A stretch of 64,000 bases of DNA from positions 8,299,001-8,363,000 of the forward strand of contig JAITYX010000010.1 in the NCBI GenBank assembly GCA_021018815.1. The letters are read 5' to 3'. The position numbers and the translations under genes were made by a program. This document shows, in pieces, positions 35,004 to 46,773 of the stretch. Under the pieces are notes generated by a model. The model did not search any database, was not told the origin of the DNA, and was given only the letters and a program-made list of their open reading frames with translations. Positions within the stretch are counted from its first letter, which is position 1. Each line of letters opens with the position of its first letter. This DNA is from Talinum fruticosum. Taxonomy: Eukaryota > Streptophyta > Magnoliopsida > Caryophyllales > Talinaceae.

Positions 35004-36008
35004 ATGGTATTTTCAAGTCAAAGCGACCCATTAACCTTTTTTTTTTCCTCAACTTCACCTTCACCTCTACCACGTAACCCTAAGGATGCTTTATTTGACC
35101 CGAATTGGAAACAAGCCATGACCGATGAATTTGATGCTCTTATTAAAAATAAGACTTGGGAGTTAGTACCCCTACCTTCTAACATGAATGTGATTTAGTC
35201 TATGTGGATTTTTATACACAAAAAGAATTATGATGGTTCGGCACAAAGTTGTTGGTGATGGCAGGTCATAGGAAATTGGAGTTGATTGCATTGAAACTTT
35301 TATCCCAAGTGGTCAAACCAGCCACCATTCGGATCTGTTCTTAGCAGTCCTCTCTCTAAATCATGGTCAATTCATCGGTTGGACGTTAAAAATGCTTATC
35401 TCGCATGGGAATCTTAGTGAAACTGTCTACATGCATCAACCGCCTGGTTTTCGTGGCTCCAACTATCCCGATCATGTCCGCTACTTAAGAAGTCTTCATA
35501 CGGTCTCAAGCAAGCTCCACGGGCCCGGTATCGGCGTTTTGTAGATTATGTCTCCACCATTGGCTTCATCCACAGTCGGTTTAATCATTCTTTTTCATCT
35601 ATCGAAGGGTTCGGACATGGCTTACATCCTTGTGTATGTGGACGACATCATTCTTACCACATCTTCGACTTAGTTCGCCAGCGTATCATGACCCTTCTTA
35701 GTTCCGAGTTTGCCATAAGGATCCGGGTCCGTTAAGTTATTTTTAAGCATTGCTGTCGCTCAGCATGCCAATGGTCTCTTCCTTAGCCAAAAGCAATACG
35801 TCGAGGACATTCTTCACCACGCCAGCATGGCCTCTTGTAAACCTGCTCCTACACCAGGCGACACCGAAGGCAAACTTCCCGCTTCCACAAATTCTCACTA
35901 TTCGGATCCAAACTTTGTCGCAGTCTTACCGGTGCTCTTCAATATCTCACTTTTACTAGGCTAGACATATCTTATGCCGTGCAACAAGCCTGTCTTCATA
36001 TGTGTAAT
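35004..36008 (+). pseudogene. Copia reverse transcriptase, first part of RNase H
   Basis: FDPNWKQAMTDEFDALIKNK and TWELVPLPSNMNVI open the RT. HRLDVKNAYL, SYGLKQAPRA and CVCGRHHSYH (a degraded YVDD region) follow in shifting frames. Near 35960 the sequence reads DISYAVQQACLHMC just before the Athila insertion. Numerous frameshifts and stops. Confidence 0.85.
36004..36008. repeat. Left target-site duplication of Athila-like element
   Basis: GTAAT here pairs with ATAAT at 51620-51624, one mismatch. Joining the flanks at this point restores the copia frame (HMCN continuing to NPMQAHMTSLK). Confidence 0.75.
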
Positions 36009-37507
36009 TGTTAAGATAATACCGCAAGCGCACAATGTAGTTGTAGCTAGGAAGCTGGGAGTACAGGTCGTGTCCACGAGGAACTTGCTTTCAAATACTA
36101 AATCCACCTAAAAACTCTAATCTAGGTAAAACTCAATTCGACGAGTGATTTGGTTTTCGGATTCAACTAATAACAAAATAACTAAGAGAGATCAATGAAT
36201 AACAAGCCTTAGATTAAGATTAATCACACTACTATGCTTGAAATCAAGATCGAATACCGCTTGAGATTTGCCTATGCTAGCGAGTTTAGAAGGAGGAGAC
36301 ACCAAATTAAACCTATCTTTACCTACTTTCAAAGGTCAAAGACTAATCTTGGACAATCTAATCACCTATTTTCATGGGATTAATAAAGAACAAAATCACA
36401 AAGAATGCATCTCACAACCCCGATTGGAACCTTAATTATTTTCATATTGAAGTTCTAATCGTTCACAACGTCGTTCTAGGTGAGTTTTCATCTTTCGATG
36501 GTCACAAAACCCGAATAAAAGCATATGAGTCCTCTCTCAAGGTAATCAATGAAAAAGTGATGAACGAAGTGAATTCTAACCTAACAAGCACGGAACAATT
36601 CAGTTGGTACTCAATTTATGATTATCAAGGCATAATAGGGATCAATCCCAACCTAAGTAGAGAAATTAGCCCCTAAACATGATACTAAACAATTGACAAA
36701 ATTTGGGGAACATAGCCATCGAAAAACGAAGAGAAACTGTGAAGAAAAGAGAAAGAGAGGAAATTACGATTACCGAATGAAAACTTGATGCGTTTCAATC
36801 GAACATAAACTTGAAGTAGATAATCAATAATGAGTGTTCTTGAGTCTCTTCTCGAGCTCTCCTCTCGAAAACCCTAGCTAAATATCAAAAATATGGAAAA
36901 AGATATCCCAAAATTACAATTAGGAAACTTAAATATCACGGAAACAATAGTCGCACGACCATGTAAATGTCGCACGGCCGTGCAAAGGTCGCACGGTCTA
37001 CCGTGCAAGATTCTGTCGCAATTTCGCACAGCTGTGCAAGTTTCGCACGATAGGCTATGCGAAAACCCTGAAGTCTCTCCTCTTTCGCACAGCCATGCAA
37101 CTTATGCACGGTATGCTGTGCACGACTTCAACTTTCATAACTTCGGCACGGCCGTGCAAGGTGTGCACGGGTGGCCGTGCAGCCTTTCTTGACTTTGAGC
37201 CCTTCGCTTGATGATCCGCACGGCTGTGTAACTTTGCATAGTAGGCTATGCAGCTTCACTTCATGTGTTTTAGGCTTCTTTCTTGCCTCCTTTTAGGCCC
37301 GTGCTCTCCTCTTCATCGCTTTTCATCAAATTTGCCTCGAATCTCTCTAATTTAAGCCCAAAAATCTGTAATAAAGAGATTTGTCAGCTTAGGTGATGAT
37401 AAAGAGAAAATGAGCAAAATCTAACCCAAAACTAAATAAATATCATTGAAATCATCACGGAACTGGGTTAAATAATGCCCTAAAACCGATAAAAACGAGG
37501 TTTAACA
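36009..37507 (-). repeat. 3' LTR of the Athila-like element
   Basis: 1499 bp, bounded by TG/CA ends. Homologous along its length to 50137-51619 with many substitutions and small indels, so the insertion is not very recent. Carries a GCACGGCCGTGC cluster at 36950-37255. Confidence 0.92.
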
Positions 37508-37530
37508 ACTCCCCCATGCTTAGCTCTTGC
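37508..37530 (-). promoter_or_regulatory. Polypurine tract of the Athila-like element
   Basis: On the minus strand GCATGGGGGAGT abuts the 3' LTR, the usual position and composition of a plus-strand primer. Confidence 0.75.
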
Positions 37531-39330
37531 TTGTCCCCAAGCAAGACTGTCAATTAACGATCCCGGGGTTAAAACCTCGCATTTACTCTCCTCGGGTAAT
37601 GAGTTAACAGTCTAATTAATGGGAATAATCATGCACATAGACAACCTATTCAAAGTTTCACACTTTCCATGAAAACTTGCTTGAAAATTTCAATTACTAC
37701 AATGCTTAGCTACAATGCACGATTGTCTCATATTGAATCACATTAACATTCATGATGCCCTCAAACAAATGGCAAGCTAGCTTAACCGGTGGAACCTCAC
37801 TTTAGGAATCGTGGATCACTCCATCTCATTCGAAATTTTTGAGGGTTCTCTCAATATCTCTTTCCAAAAACACAACCTACCATAGGCTTGGTCATATTCT
37901 CATTCTCCACCACTATAGAGACAAACATGCAAGTGCAATCAAGAGGTCTTTCAAAGCTTGTAATGTGGCCAAGGTTCATTGGTAGAAAGGAGAATCAATT
38001 TGGGAGATGTGGAGCTAAATAGCCGAGGCCTAACAGCTAAGGAATAAAAAACAGTTCCAATCATGACTAAAAACTTTCTCTATATTCACCTCTTTAAACA
38101 CAACATACTTTAAGACAACTTATGGAATCAGCATATAATTTTTTTTTTTTGAACCTTCCACATGCCAATCACTTATTTCTTTACTTCTTTTCTGTTTTAT
38201 TTTTCAATTTTTTTTTCTTCAAGTATTCAAAACTTTCAGGAAAGGCTATCAAGAGAGGATATAATTAGCATGGGAAACATAAACACTACTCAATTCCAAA
38301 AGAGTCTAAAAGAGGGGCTTTTCTTCCTTTTTTTTTCAACATGGGTCCCCAATTTAGACTACAAACTGAATGCAACTCTCCATCATTCAACCCAAAACTA
38401 CCCGATAAGTATTGCTCCACTAGACCCGGCTTTGGTATAGGAAATGTTTATAGGCCAAAGGTAAAGCAGATGTAGGTGTACCAAGAAATAGGTTAAGGCT
38501 CAAAGGGGTAGCAAAAGGGTATAAATAAATGGGATGGCTTTTTGACTCATGTAGCTTGAAAACAAATTAATGCCTCTATCACATTACACAATGCACATGC
38601 CAAGTATGATCTCAAAGAGAAACAAAGCAAGTTCTAGAGGTATGCATTAAGGAAGAGTCACACAAAGAATGAAACATGAGACTAAAAGCTGATGAATTAG
38701 TCTATAAGGCTTAAAGTCTCACGGGCTTATCCACCACGAGTCAACAACTAGCTCAAAAGGTTTACCACTTGCTAAAGTTTGACCAATCATGCAAAGAAAT
38801 TCTTAAAGACACCGGTAACCAACTCAAGACATCACAATCAAATTCATTTGCAAGTTCATTTCCATAGAAAGATTCCACAAAGAATGGGCAATCAAATCAT
38901 ACACAATCACGCCCATTAATCAACTATTACACTTTACATCATCATAAGAGGGGTTTTGAAAACAGTTTTTTTTCAAAGTAAACAAAACTAACTAAAAGAA
39001 ACTCACTAAAAAGAAAGCGAAGGAAGGGTGGAATGTGGTTACCTCAAATGCTTATAGATGCCCATCGTCTCGCATCGCTTTTTGTGATTAAATTAGAGAA
39101 AGGAAAAATAATATACAATGCAAAATCTTAACTAGTATGCTCATGCTTAGTCCTATATGGTAGTAATGAAAGGAAATAAAGAAAGCAAAACTAATGCGAC
39201 TATATGAATGCGTTGCTAACTATATGTAATTATACTACCTCAAATCATCCAGCGAGTCAATAGATTTTTCTCAACTCATTCAGTCATGCCAAATCAAATG
39301 TCAATGCCGAACCCCCATGCTTGAGCTAAT
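37531..39330. other. 3' non-coding region of the Athila-like element
   Basis: About 1.8 kb between the extra ORF and the 3' LTR with no supported coding region. A long spacer here is common in Athila/Tat elements. Short T runs at 38140 and 38330. Confidence 0.6.
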
Positions 39331-40793
39331 CATTGTCCCCAATGAAAGAAATATGCGAGAAAACGAGGGGAAGGGGTAAAGCTCACGAGTGCATTAATAT
39401 GGGCCAGGTGGCCCATGAGGTTGCCACCCGGGTAGAGGATAAGGGCGGTAGAGTTACTCATAAGCATGTAAAACAAGATGTTCCACCCCATCAATACGGC
39501 TATCAAGATGCTGAAAACCCTACTGCGTCTCGGTCCAATGCTGGTGCACAGAATCTCTCACACCATCTCGACCGACTTAAAGGCGGTTGAGGTGATCAAG
39601 GATGGACTGGAACATTGTCGCAGTGGTGGGGGCGACAAAAAGAGGAATGTCGATCCCATCATGTTGTGGAGCTTTTTATTCCTCGGGATACCCGGATGGC
39701 CCAGCGTCGGCTCCTTGCAATTCCCGGATGGCTCGGATGGCCCGACGATGAGATGGGGTGGCACCGGATCCAGTCCCCGGTGCAGCGAACCGACCATATG
39801 ACCAATTGCGCTCATCGGTAATAGTGGTCCTGGCAGGATCGGGAAGGCAAAAAGGGCTACCCCGTGGTGGTTGACAAAGAAGGCATTGTCTTGAAGCACA
39901 AAAAGTTTCATGTACGTACAAGCATCATAGTTAATATACTAACTTCGGTGAAGATAAATCAACCCCTACCCTTAGGCTCATAGCTAAAGCAGTAACAATA
40001 CCGCCGGTAGCTAAACAAGTGGACTTGGTCACTAACTGGTCCCTAATGTGCTCTAACAACAAAGCACCACGGTTATCAAGCACCTAATGAAGGGCTGCCC
40101 ACATCAAAAGAGTTTCGAGCCCCGAACGTTATTCGACTATCATGACGAGCAAAAACAGAGCTGGCTAGAGTACGGTGAAGGTAATGAAGGATGGGGTTGC
40201 AAATAAAGGTAGCTTTGCTTTTTGGGGATTAAAATAGCGAAACGCCCATCTCGTAAATGATACGTTGACCTTGCCTCACAACTAATGGATTCCCAAAAGG
40301 CTTTAGAGGAGTGATTTTTATGGTGACAGGCAAGTAGGCCGTGGTGAGGGAGGTCAAGGGCGTCATTGAATTCGCCCAAACTCAAGACAAAAGTCATATT
40401 TCCTAAACAAAAATGCACTCGTAAGCGAGTCCTCCTCACTAGATGCATTGGCGTCAAGTCTAAAGGAACTGTAGAATTCATAGACTAGCCTAACAAATAC
40501 CCCAAAACATTAAGTCACTAACTTGAGCAAACCCAAATTTGAAAATAACGTATGAAGATCATCCCACAAACCTAAATTTGTCATCCACTCCACATCAACA
40601 AATTTTGGTGCACTCATATCTCTAGACATGATTTCACCAAACTTAGAGCGTTAAGCAGCATTGACAAACTCAATTCCAAATACATTATTAGTGCGAGAGG
40701 ATTGAGAGCTTTTACCTCCGGCCATAGGGGCCACACCGGAAGAAGAAGCACCGGTGGTGTCGGTGGTGCGTGATTTCTTCTTTGGCGGCATTG
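39330..40793 (-). pseudogene. Extra ORF downstream of integrase in the Athila-like element
   Basis: The minus strand starts MPPKKKSRTTDTTGASSSGV at 40791 and continues with FVDVEWMTNLGLWDDLHTLF. A frame at 40481-40140 contains CLGNMTFVLSLGEFNDALDL, which resembles the conserved block of the extra ORF in Athila-type elements. Later frames (39911-39558) are open but unassigned. Stops near 40660 and 40500 break it. The role of such ORFs is unsettled (sometimes called env-like). I see no clear membrane segment in the readable parts. Confidence 0.5.
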
Positions 40794-41589
40794 TGAAACG
40801 AGCAATGGAGGTGAGTCACACCCAATTCAGCAAGCTACACCAAAATCCCGAGCACCAAACTTCAAAACCCAAATTTCGAGCACCAAAACCCCATAATGGA
40901 ACACCAAAACCCAAAATCGGCGTGAAGCACAAGAATTCGATGGAAACCAATGGTCATGAGTGAGAAATTCAACAATTTTCGCTTTGAAGGGGTTGGGGTG
41001 TCGTGGCCGCACGAACATGCGAACAAGAGGGAGGAACGAGAGAGGGAGCGAGTGAGGAGAGAGAGACGGCGAGTGGCGGTGGCAGCGACGGCTGGAGATT
41101 GTGGTGGTGGTAGGGTGGCTAGCGGCCACTAAGTTGTGGTAGGCGGTGGCTGATTTGGTGGAGTGAGGAGCAATTTTGGGGTTGAGAGGGGGTGTGACGA
41201 CATGAGCAAGCGGCTGAAGATAAATAGACGAAACGGCGGCGGCTCGACCAACGACGGCCGACGTTGATGATGGTGGTCACTGGGTTGCCGGGGTGAGGGA
41301 AGGGAGGAGTTGGGGGAGAGGGCTGGTGGTTAGGGCGAAATGTTCCAACTCTTTGGCTGACTTGCATGGTTATGCGGATTCTGCACACTGGCCGAGCGAC
41401 CTCTTTTTTTTAACTCTCTTTTCTTTCCTCTCTTTTTTTTTTGAACATTTTTCTTTTTTTCTTTTTTTCGAAAGCAATTAAAAAGACTTGGGTTGCCTCC
41501 CAAGAAGCGCTTGTTTTAGGTCTCGAGCTTGACCCTTACCTAATATGTCAAGTGATTGATGCATTGGGGAGGTTGTAGGAGACCTTCCC
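40794..41589. other. Spacer between extra ORF and integrase
   Basis: GC-richer sequence, purine-rich at 41030-41320, with no recognised domain; the plus and minus ORFs here look like composition artefacts. Confidence 0.5.
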
Positions 41590-42650
41590 CTCTATAGACT
41601 CTCTGGAGATGTAGTGCTTGAGTCTCGAACCGTTCACCTTGAATGTAGTATCGGCTTCAGTACCGATCTCCACGGCCCCATATAGAAACACCTTAAAAAC
41701 TCTGGCCTCAACCATCGTGAGCGAAGTTTTTCGGGAAATAATTTCAGCCTTGAATTAAACAAAAGAACTAAATCTCATTCCCGGAATTCTCTTCTATTGA
41801 TAAACTTGTCGTGCCACTTTTTCATTTTCTCCTTGTAGATCCTAGAGTTTTCATAGGGATCCATCTTAATCTTATCTACCTTGTTCAATCGCGGCAACCT
41901 TCTTTCCCCAGCGAGCCTTGAGATCGAAATTTAGGTGCTTGACGGCCCAAAATGCCTTATGCTCCAACTCCACGGGGAGGTGACATGGCTTCCCAAAAAT
42001 TAACCTGAATGGTGTAGTCCTAATAGGTGTTTTAAAAGCTGTTCGATAAGCCTATAAAGCATCATCAAACTTATCCGCCCCTCAAAACCGTTTTCTCTAA
42101 AATTGACTTGATTTCCCGATTTGAGATCTCTACTTGCCCACTAGTTTGGGGATGATAGCCTAAACCGACCTTGTGATGCACCCTATCCTTCTTGAGCATT
42201 GCCTCAAACTTTTTTCAACAAAATGAGTTCCTCCATCACTAATTAGAATTCTAAGAACTCCAAACCTTGGGAAGATCACCTTTTGAAAGAATTTAGCCAC
42301 CACTCTAGCATCATTAGTGGGCCTAGCAATTGCTTCCACCCATTTTGAGACATAGTCCACCGCAATGAGGATGTATTGGTTACCTTTTGAAGGCGGAAAT
42401 GGTCCCGTGAAGTCAACGCCCCAAACATCAAAAATCTCCAGCTCTAGAATGTAATTGAGGGGCATCTCATTCTTCCTTGAGATATTCCCAGTCTGTTGAC
42501 ATCTATCACATGCGTGAACATACCTATGCATATCCTTGAATAGTGTAGGCCAAAAGAAACTAGCTTGTAGAACTTTTGTTGCAGTCTTCAAAGTGCTAGC
42601 ATGTCCACCACAAGGAGAGTCGTGACAGTGGAAAATTACGCTCTAAATCT
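41590..42650 (-). pseudogene. Athila-like integrase
   Basis: The HHCC zinc region ([11 protein letters not shown] near 42620, then CDRCQQTGN) is followed by the core: [35 protein letters not shown], then [10 protein letters not shown] and an E-containing IKSILEKTV. The C-terminal part reads [17 protein letters not shown] and KVNGSRLKHY near 41600. Stops and a frameshift near 42200 break it. It inserts element DNA in the family's normal life cycle. Confidence 0.9.
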
Positions 42651-42679
42651 CCTCCTCGGGGCCTATCTTTGCACAGCTT

Positions 42680-43781
42680 GTAAAGGAAAGGTTCTTCCCA
42701 ATAGTAGAATTTGATGTCGTGGAAGAACTTTTTCCTCCGGTGATAACTCAAATCAGATGGAATGACTTTACTGGCAAGGAAATTGGCAATATTAGCAAAC
42801 CATGGAACTACACCCGTATAGACAGGAAACAGGTGCTCATCGGGAAAAGTGTCATCAATAGGAGCATCTTGACTCTCAACAATAAGCCTAGATAAGTGAT
42901 CCGTAACTACATTCTTCGCTCCTGTTTTATCCCGAATCTCTATGTCAAATTCTTGAAGAAGTAGGATCCACTAAATGAGGCGGGGCTTGACATCTTGCTT
43001 GGAGAGTATATGCTTGAGGGAAGAGTGGTCTGTGTACATAATGACCTTGGAGCACAAAAGATACGGTCTTAATTTTTCAATTGCGTACACCACCGCAAGC
43101 AATTCCTTCTCGGTAGTGGTGTAGTTCTGCTGGACCTCATCAAGTTTCTTACTCGCATAGTAGATCAAATGAGGCTTCTTGTCTATCTTTTGCCCCAAAA
43201 CTGCACCAACCGCATGGTCACTGGCATCACCTATTATCTTAAACGGTATGCTCCAATCAGGTGGTTGAATGATCTGGGCTGAAGTCAAAGCCTCTTTAAT
43301 TCTGCAAAAGGCCTCATGACACTCATTAGTGAAAACAAAGGGTACATGTTTGGCAAGGAGCTTAGTTAGAGGTTTAGCAATTTTAGAAAAGTCCTTAATA
43401 AAGCGACGATAGAACCCCGCATGACCAAGAAAGCTTCTAACACCCTTCATAGAAGTGGGAGGTAGTAATCGCTCTATAAGCTCAATCTTAGCCTTATCAA
43501 CCTCGATGCCCCTATCAGAAATTACATGCCCCAAAACAACACCTTCTTGCACCATAAAGTGGCATTTTTCCCAGTTAAAACCAAATTGACATCCTCACAT
43601 CTATGGAGCACTTTAGCCAAATTCTCCAAACACAAATCAAAAGTGCCTCTATAGACGGAGAAGTCATCCATAAAAACCTCCATAATGTTTTTCAATGAAA
43701 TAAGAGAAGATATTAGTCATGCATCGTTGGAAGGTAGCTAGTGTATTACATAACCCAAATGGCATCATTCGATAAGTAAAG
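42680..43781 (-). pseudogene. Athila-like RT (C-terminal part) and RNase H
   Basis: Directly left of the solo LTR the minus strand reads MPFGLCNTLATFQRCM, then FMDD (catalytic YxDD box) near 43665. From 43555 an open stretch of 194 codons has GHVISDRGIEVDKAKI, FLGHAGFYRRFIKDFS and the RNase H motifs DASDHAVGAVLGQ, YYASKKLDE, TTTEKELLAVV and YTDHSSLKHIL. It joins in frame to 45375 when the solo LTR is removed. Confidence 0.92.
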
Positions 43782-45369
43782 TGTTAGGAAGAATTAAGTC
43801 TTAAATTTATTAACCGCAAGTGCACGGCGTAGTTGTAGCTAGTCGGCAAGCAGGGGTCGTGTCCACAGAGTGTTGTGTTTCAAATATCAAAGCTATCTTA
43901 AACTTTCTGTCTAGTCGAATCAACACGAGATGAGATGGATATGGTGATTAAACTAACCTAGAAAGCAATAAAAATAAAATACTCCGGTTGTGATTTTACC
44001 ACTTAATAAACTAATTAATTAAGTCAAGTCTAAACCTACCCAAGTTTATATAAGTATTTAGGAGTGGTCAGTTGCACCATCAAAGCCTACTCAAGCCACA
44101 CTTTCAAGGGTCATGAGCTAGTCTAGTTATTCTAACCACCTACTTTCGTGGGATTAGCCCAACTAAACTACAAAAATAGCAACCTCGGACCTAGCTAGAA
44201 TTTGGGCTATTTTCATGCCAAAATCCCAACTATTCTCTTTACCCACACTAGCAAATTGACTCCAACTTTCAGTGATAGACCAACCGCCTAAAAATCAATA
44301 TGAAAATACCCTTTCGGGCATCTCATCGAACCTATGAGGCAGGTATAAGAAACAATCCCAAAATACTAGCATAAACTAGGTAAGTAAAGGCCTAAACGAA
44401 ATTAATTAGCCATCAAGGAGGCACAACCAAAGCGACTCAAACTAATAACTAATCAACATGAAACACGATTAATCTAACAACTAAATTAGTAAAGATTAAC
44501 TCAAAGAATGACATAAACTAACAAAATAAAATTAAACATAAGATTAAATAATTAAACTAACTACTACTAACATCAAAATATAATAAAAATCGAACCTTTA
44601 GACTAAACAAAACAAACTAAAGAGAAGGGAGAGATAAAAGGGAAGAAGTTACCAGGAACGAATCGAACTGAAACTGAAATTTGTGAGGAACTGAACTTTC
44701 TGAACTAATAATTAAAACTAAAACAACATAAATTTTAATATTTACAAGAGGAAAACTAATTTTAATTAAACTAAAATTAATGAAAAGAAACTAAAATAAT
44801 CTTTGACTAACAATAAAAACCTACGGCGAAAAACCTAGAGTCACAACCGAAAAGCAACCCTCGGTCCTCCATGCTTTCGTCGCCTTTTATATTGCCTAAA
44901 ATCCCTTTCATAATCCTCTTTATTTCCTAATTACGTATGCCCTAATCACCTTGTGATTCAGAGACCAAAATCAAATTGGAAACTAATTTCCAATGAAACT
45001 GATTTGCTTTGTAATGGGCCCCGTTGACTTGATTGGAAAGAGAAATCACATGGCTTAAATTTGCTAATTATATTAAATTATATAATTAGCAAAATTCATG
45101 TGGGCTCGAATGATCAAAGTGTTTGAGGAAGGTCATCATGGGCCAGCAGAAGATCCATTGAATAAATGCTCCAACAAGCTTACACATACTTTGAAGCTCC
45201 AATTCTTCGATTTTTTCGCCTTTTACAATAAATTACCAAGAGTTACTTAGTTTCACTTATTATCCTACAAAACTAAATAAAATAAGTAAAACTCTTAAAA
45301 ATTATATTATTTTACGAGACAAAAGTTAGATAAATAAGGGTATAAATAACGTAATATTGAGACCGAACA
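43782..45369 (-). mobile_element. Solo LTR, family 2, inside Athila RT
   Basis: 1588 bp with TG/CA ends (plus strand TGTTAGGAAGAATTAAG...CCGAACA), flanked by TAAAG (43777-43781) and CAAAG (45370-45374), one mismatch. Removing it rejoins the RT motif GTFTYRMMPFGLCN. A partial second copy in the opposite orientation lies at 61490-62430. No internal region is left. It differs in sequence from LTR family 1 but shares one terminal module with it. Confidence 0.88.
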
Positions 45370-45374
45370 CAAAG

Positions 45375-46100
45375 GTACCACAAAGGCATGTGAATGTTGT
45401 TTTCTCTTGATCACTTGGGTGGATAGGAATTTGGAAGAATCCCGAAAAACCATCCAAGTAACAAAAGAAGGAATGCTTTGCCAACCTTTCCAACATTTTA
45501 TCAATGAAAGGGAGAGGAAAATAATCTTTTCGGGTGGCTTTATTCAATTTTCTGTAATCAATGCACATGCGCCACCCGGTAACAATCCTAGTAGAAATCA
45601 ACTCATCTTTTTCATTCTTAATGACGGTCATACCCCCTTCTTAGGAACTACGTGGACTGGACTAACCCAATCACTATCCGAGATAGGATAGATAATTCCC
45701 GCTTAAACCAATTTCAAAACCTCCTTTTTCATAACCTCTTGCATATTTGGATTTAAACGCCTTTGAGGTTGTCTACAAGCCTTATGACCATCATCAAGAA
45801 GAATTCTATGCATGCACAATGAAGGGCTAATTCCCTTAATATCATCAATGCTATACCCAATGGCTCTACGGTGTTTTCTAAGGACATCAAGCAATTTTTC
45901 AAGTTGTGGGCCTTCATGTTTAGCATTGACAATAACGTGAAAAGCGGAGTTAGGACCCAAGAATTCATACCTAAGATGTGGCGGTAGAGGTTTTAGCTTT
46001 ACCTGTGGGGCCCTTTTCTCACCTTCTTTTGCAGTCCGAACCTCCACATTAAGGACCAGGCAGCGAATGAGGTCCATGCTCATAGATTGGAGCATTATCT
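45375..46100 (-). pseudogene. Athila-like RT, N-terminal part
   Basis: The minus strand reads LKPLPPHLRYEFLGPNSAFH, IGYSIDDIKGISPSLCMHRI, LDDGHKACRQPQRRLNPNMQ and EVMKKEVLKL. After a stop come WRMCIDYRKLNKATRKDYFP, MLERLAKHSFFCYLDGFSGF and TTFTCLCGTF up to the solo LTR. The order and spacing are those of Ty3/gypsy RT. A stop near 45703 interrupts it. Confidence 0.92.
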
Positions 46101-46132
46101 AGGAGCATGGCATACTCCTTTGTTTCATCTTT

Positions 46133-46567
46133 CTATCCTTCAATCACCTCTTCCTCAGTCAAAAGTGCTTCAAAAGGATCATCTTGTAAGTTTTTGTTCA
46201 CCTCATCTCCACTAACAATCCCATCCAAGATGTCAACCCGACAACATGAATCTTCAAATGTGGGGGCAGCCATGGCTTTGGAGAGATTAAACGTACCAGC
46301 TGTGACTAGGAAAGGTCTCCCTAAAATGATTGGAATCCGGACATCTTCCTCAATTTCCATCACCATAAAGTCACATGGGATGAAAATCTTGCCCACTTGG
46401 AGAGGTACGTTTTCTAGGAGTCCCACTGGATATTTCACATAACGATCCGCAAGCTGAATGGATATGGAAGTAGGTTTTAAATCACCCACCTGAAACCTCT
46501 TGTAGATGGAGAGGGGCATAACACTCACACTAGCTCCCAAATCACACAACACCTTGCTAATTGGCAC
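46133..46567 (-). pseudogene. Athila-like aspartic protease
   Basis: The open frame reads VLCDLGASVSVMPLSIYKRF with the catalytic D-L-G, then ISIQLADRYVKYPVGLLENV, and IILGRPFLVTAG (flap and second hydrophobic-G motif) in a retropepsin-like fold order. It lies between gag and RT. The upstream part, reading on to 46773, is cut by the solo LTR. Confidence 0.88.
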
Positions 46568-46773
46568 ATCTCCAATAGAGCATAGTATAGAGAAACTGCC
46601 TGGATCCGAAAGCTTAGGAGGAAACTTGTTCTACAAAACAGCACTCGCACTCAAGTGTGAGAGACACGGTCCCACTCTCAATCAACTTCCCTTTGTTAGA
46701 CGAGTATGTCTTTCAAAAATTTTGAATAAGATGGTGACTCCGCAAGTGCCTCTATGAATGGGATATTGATATG

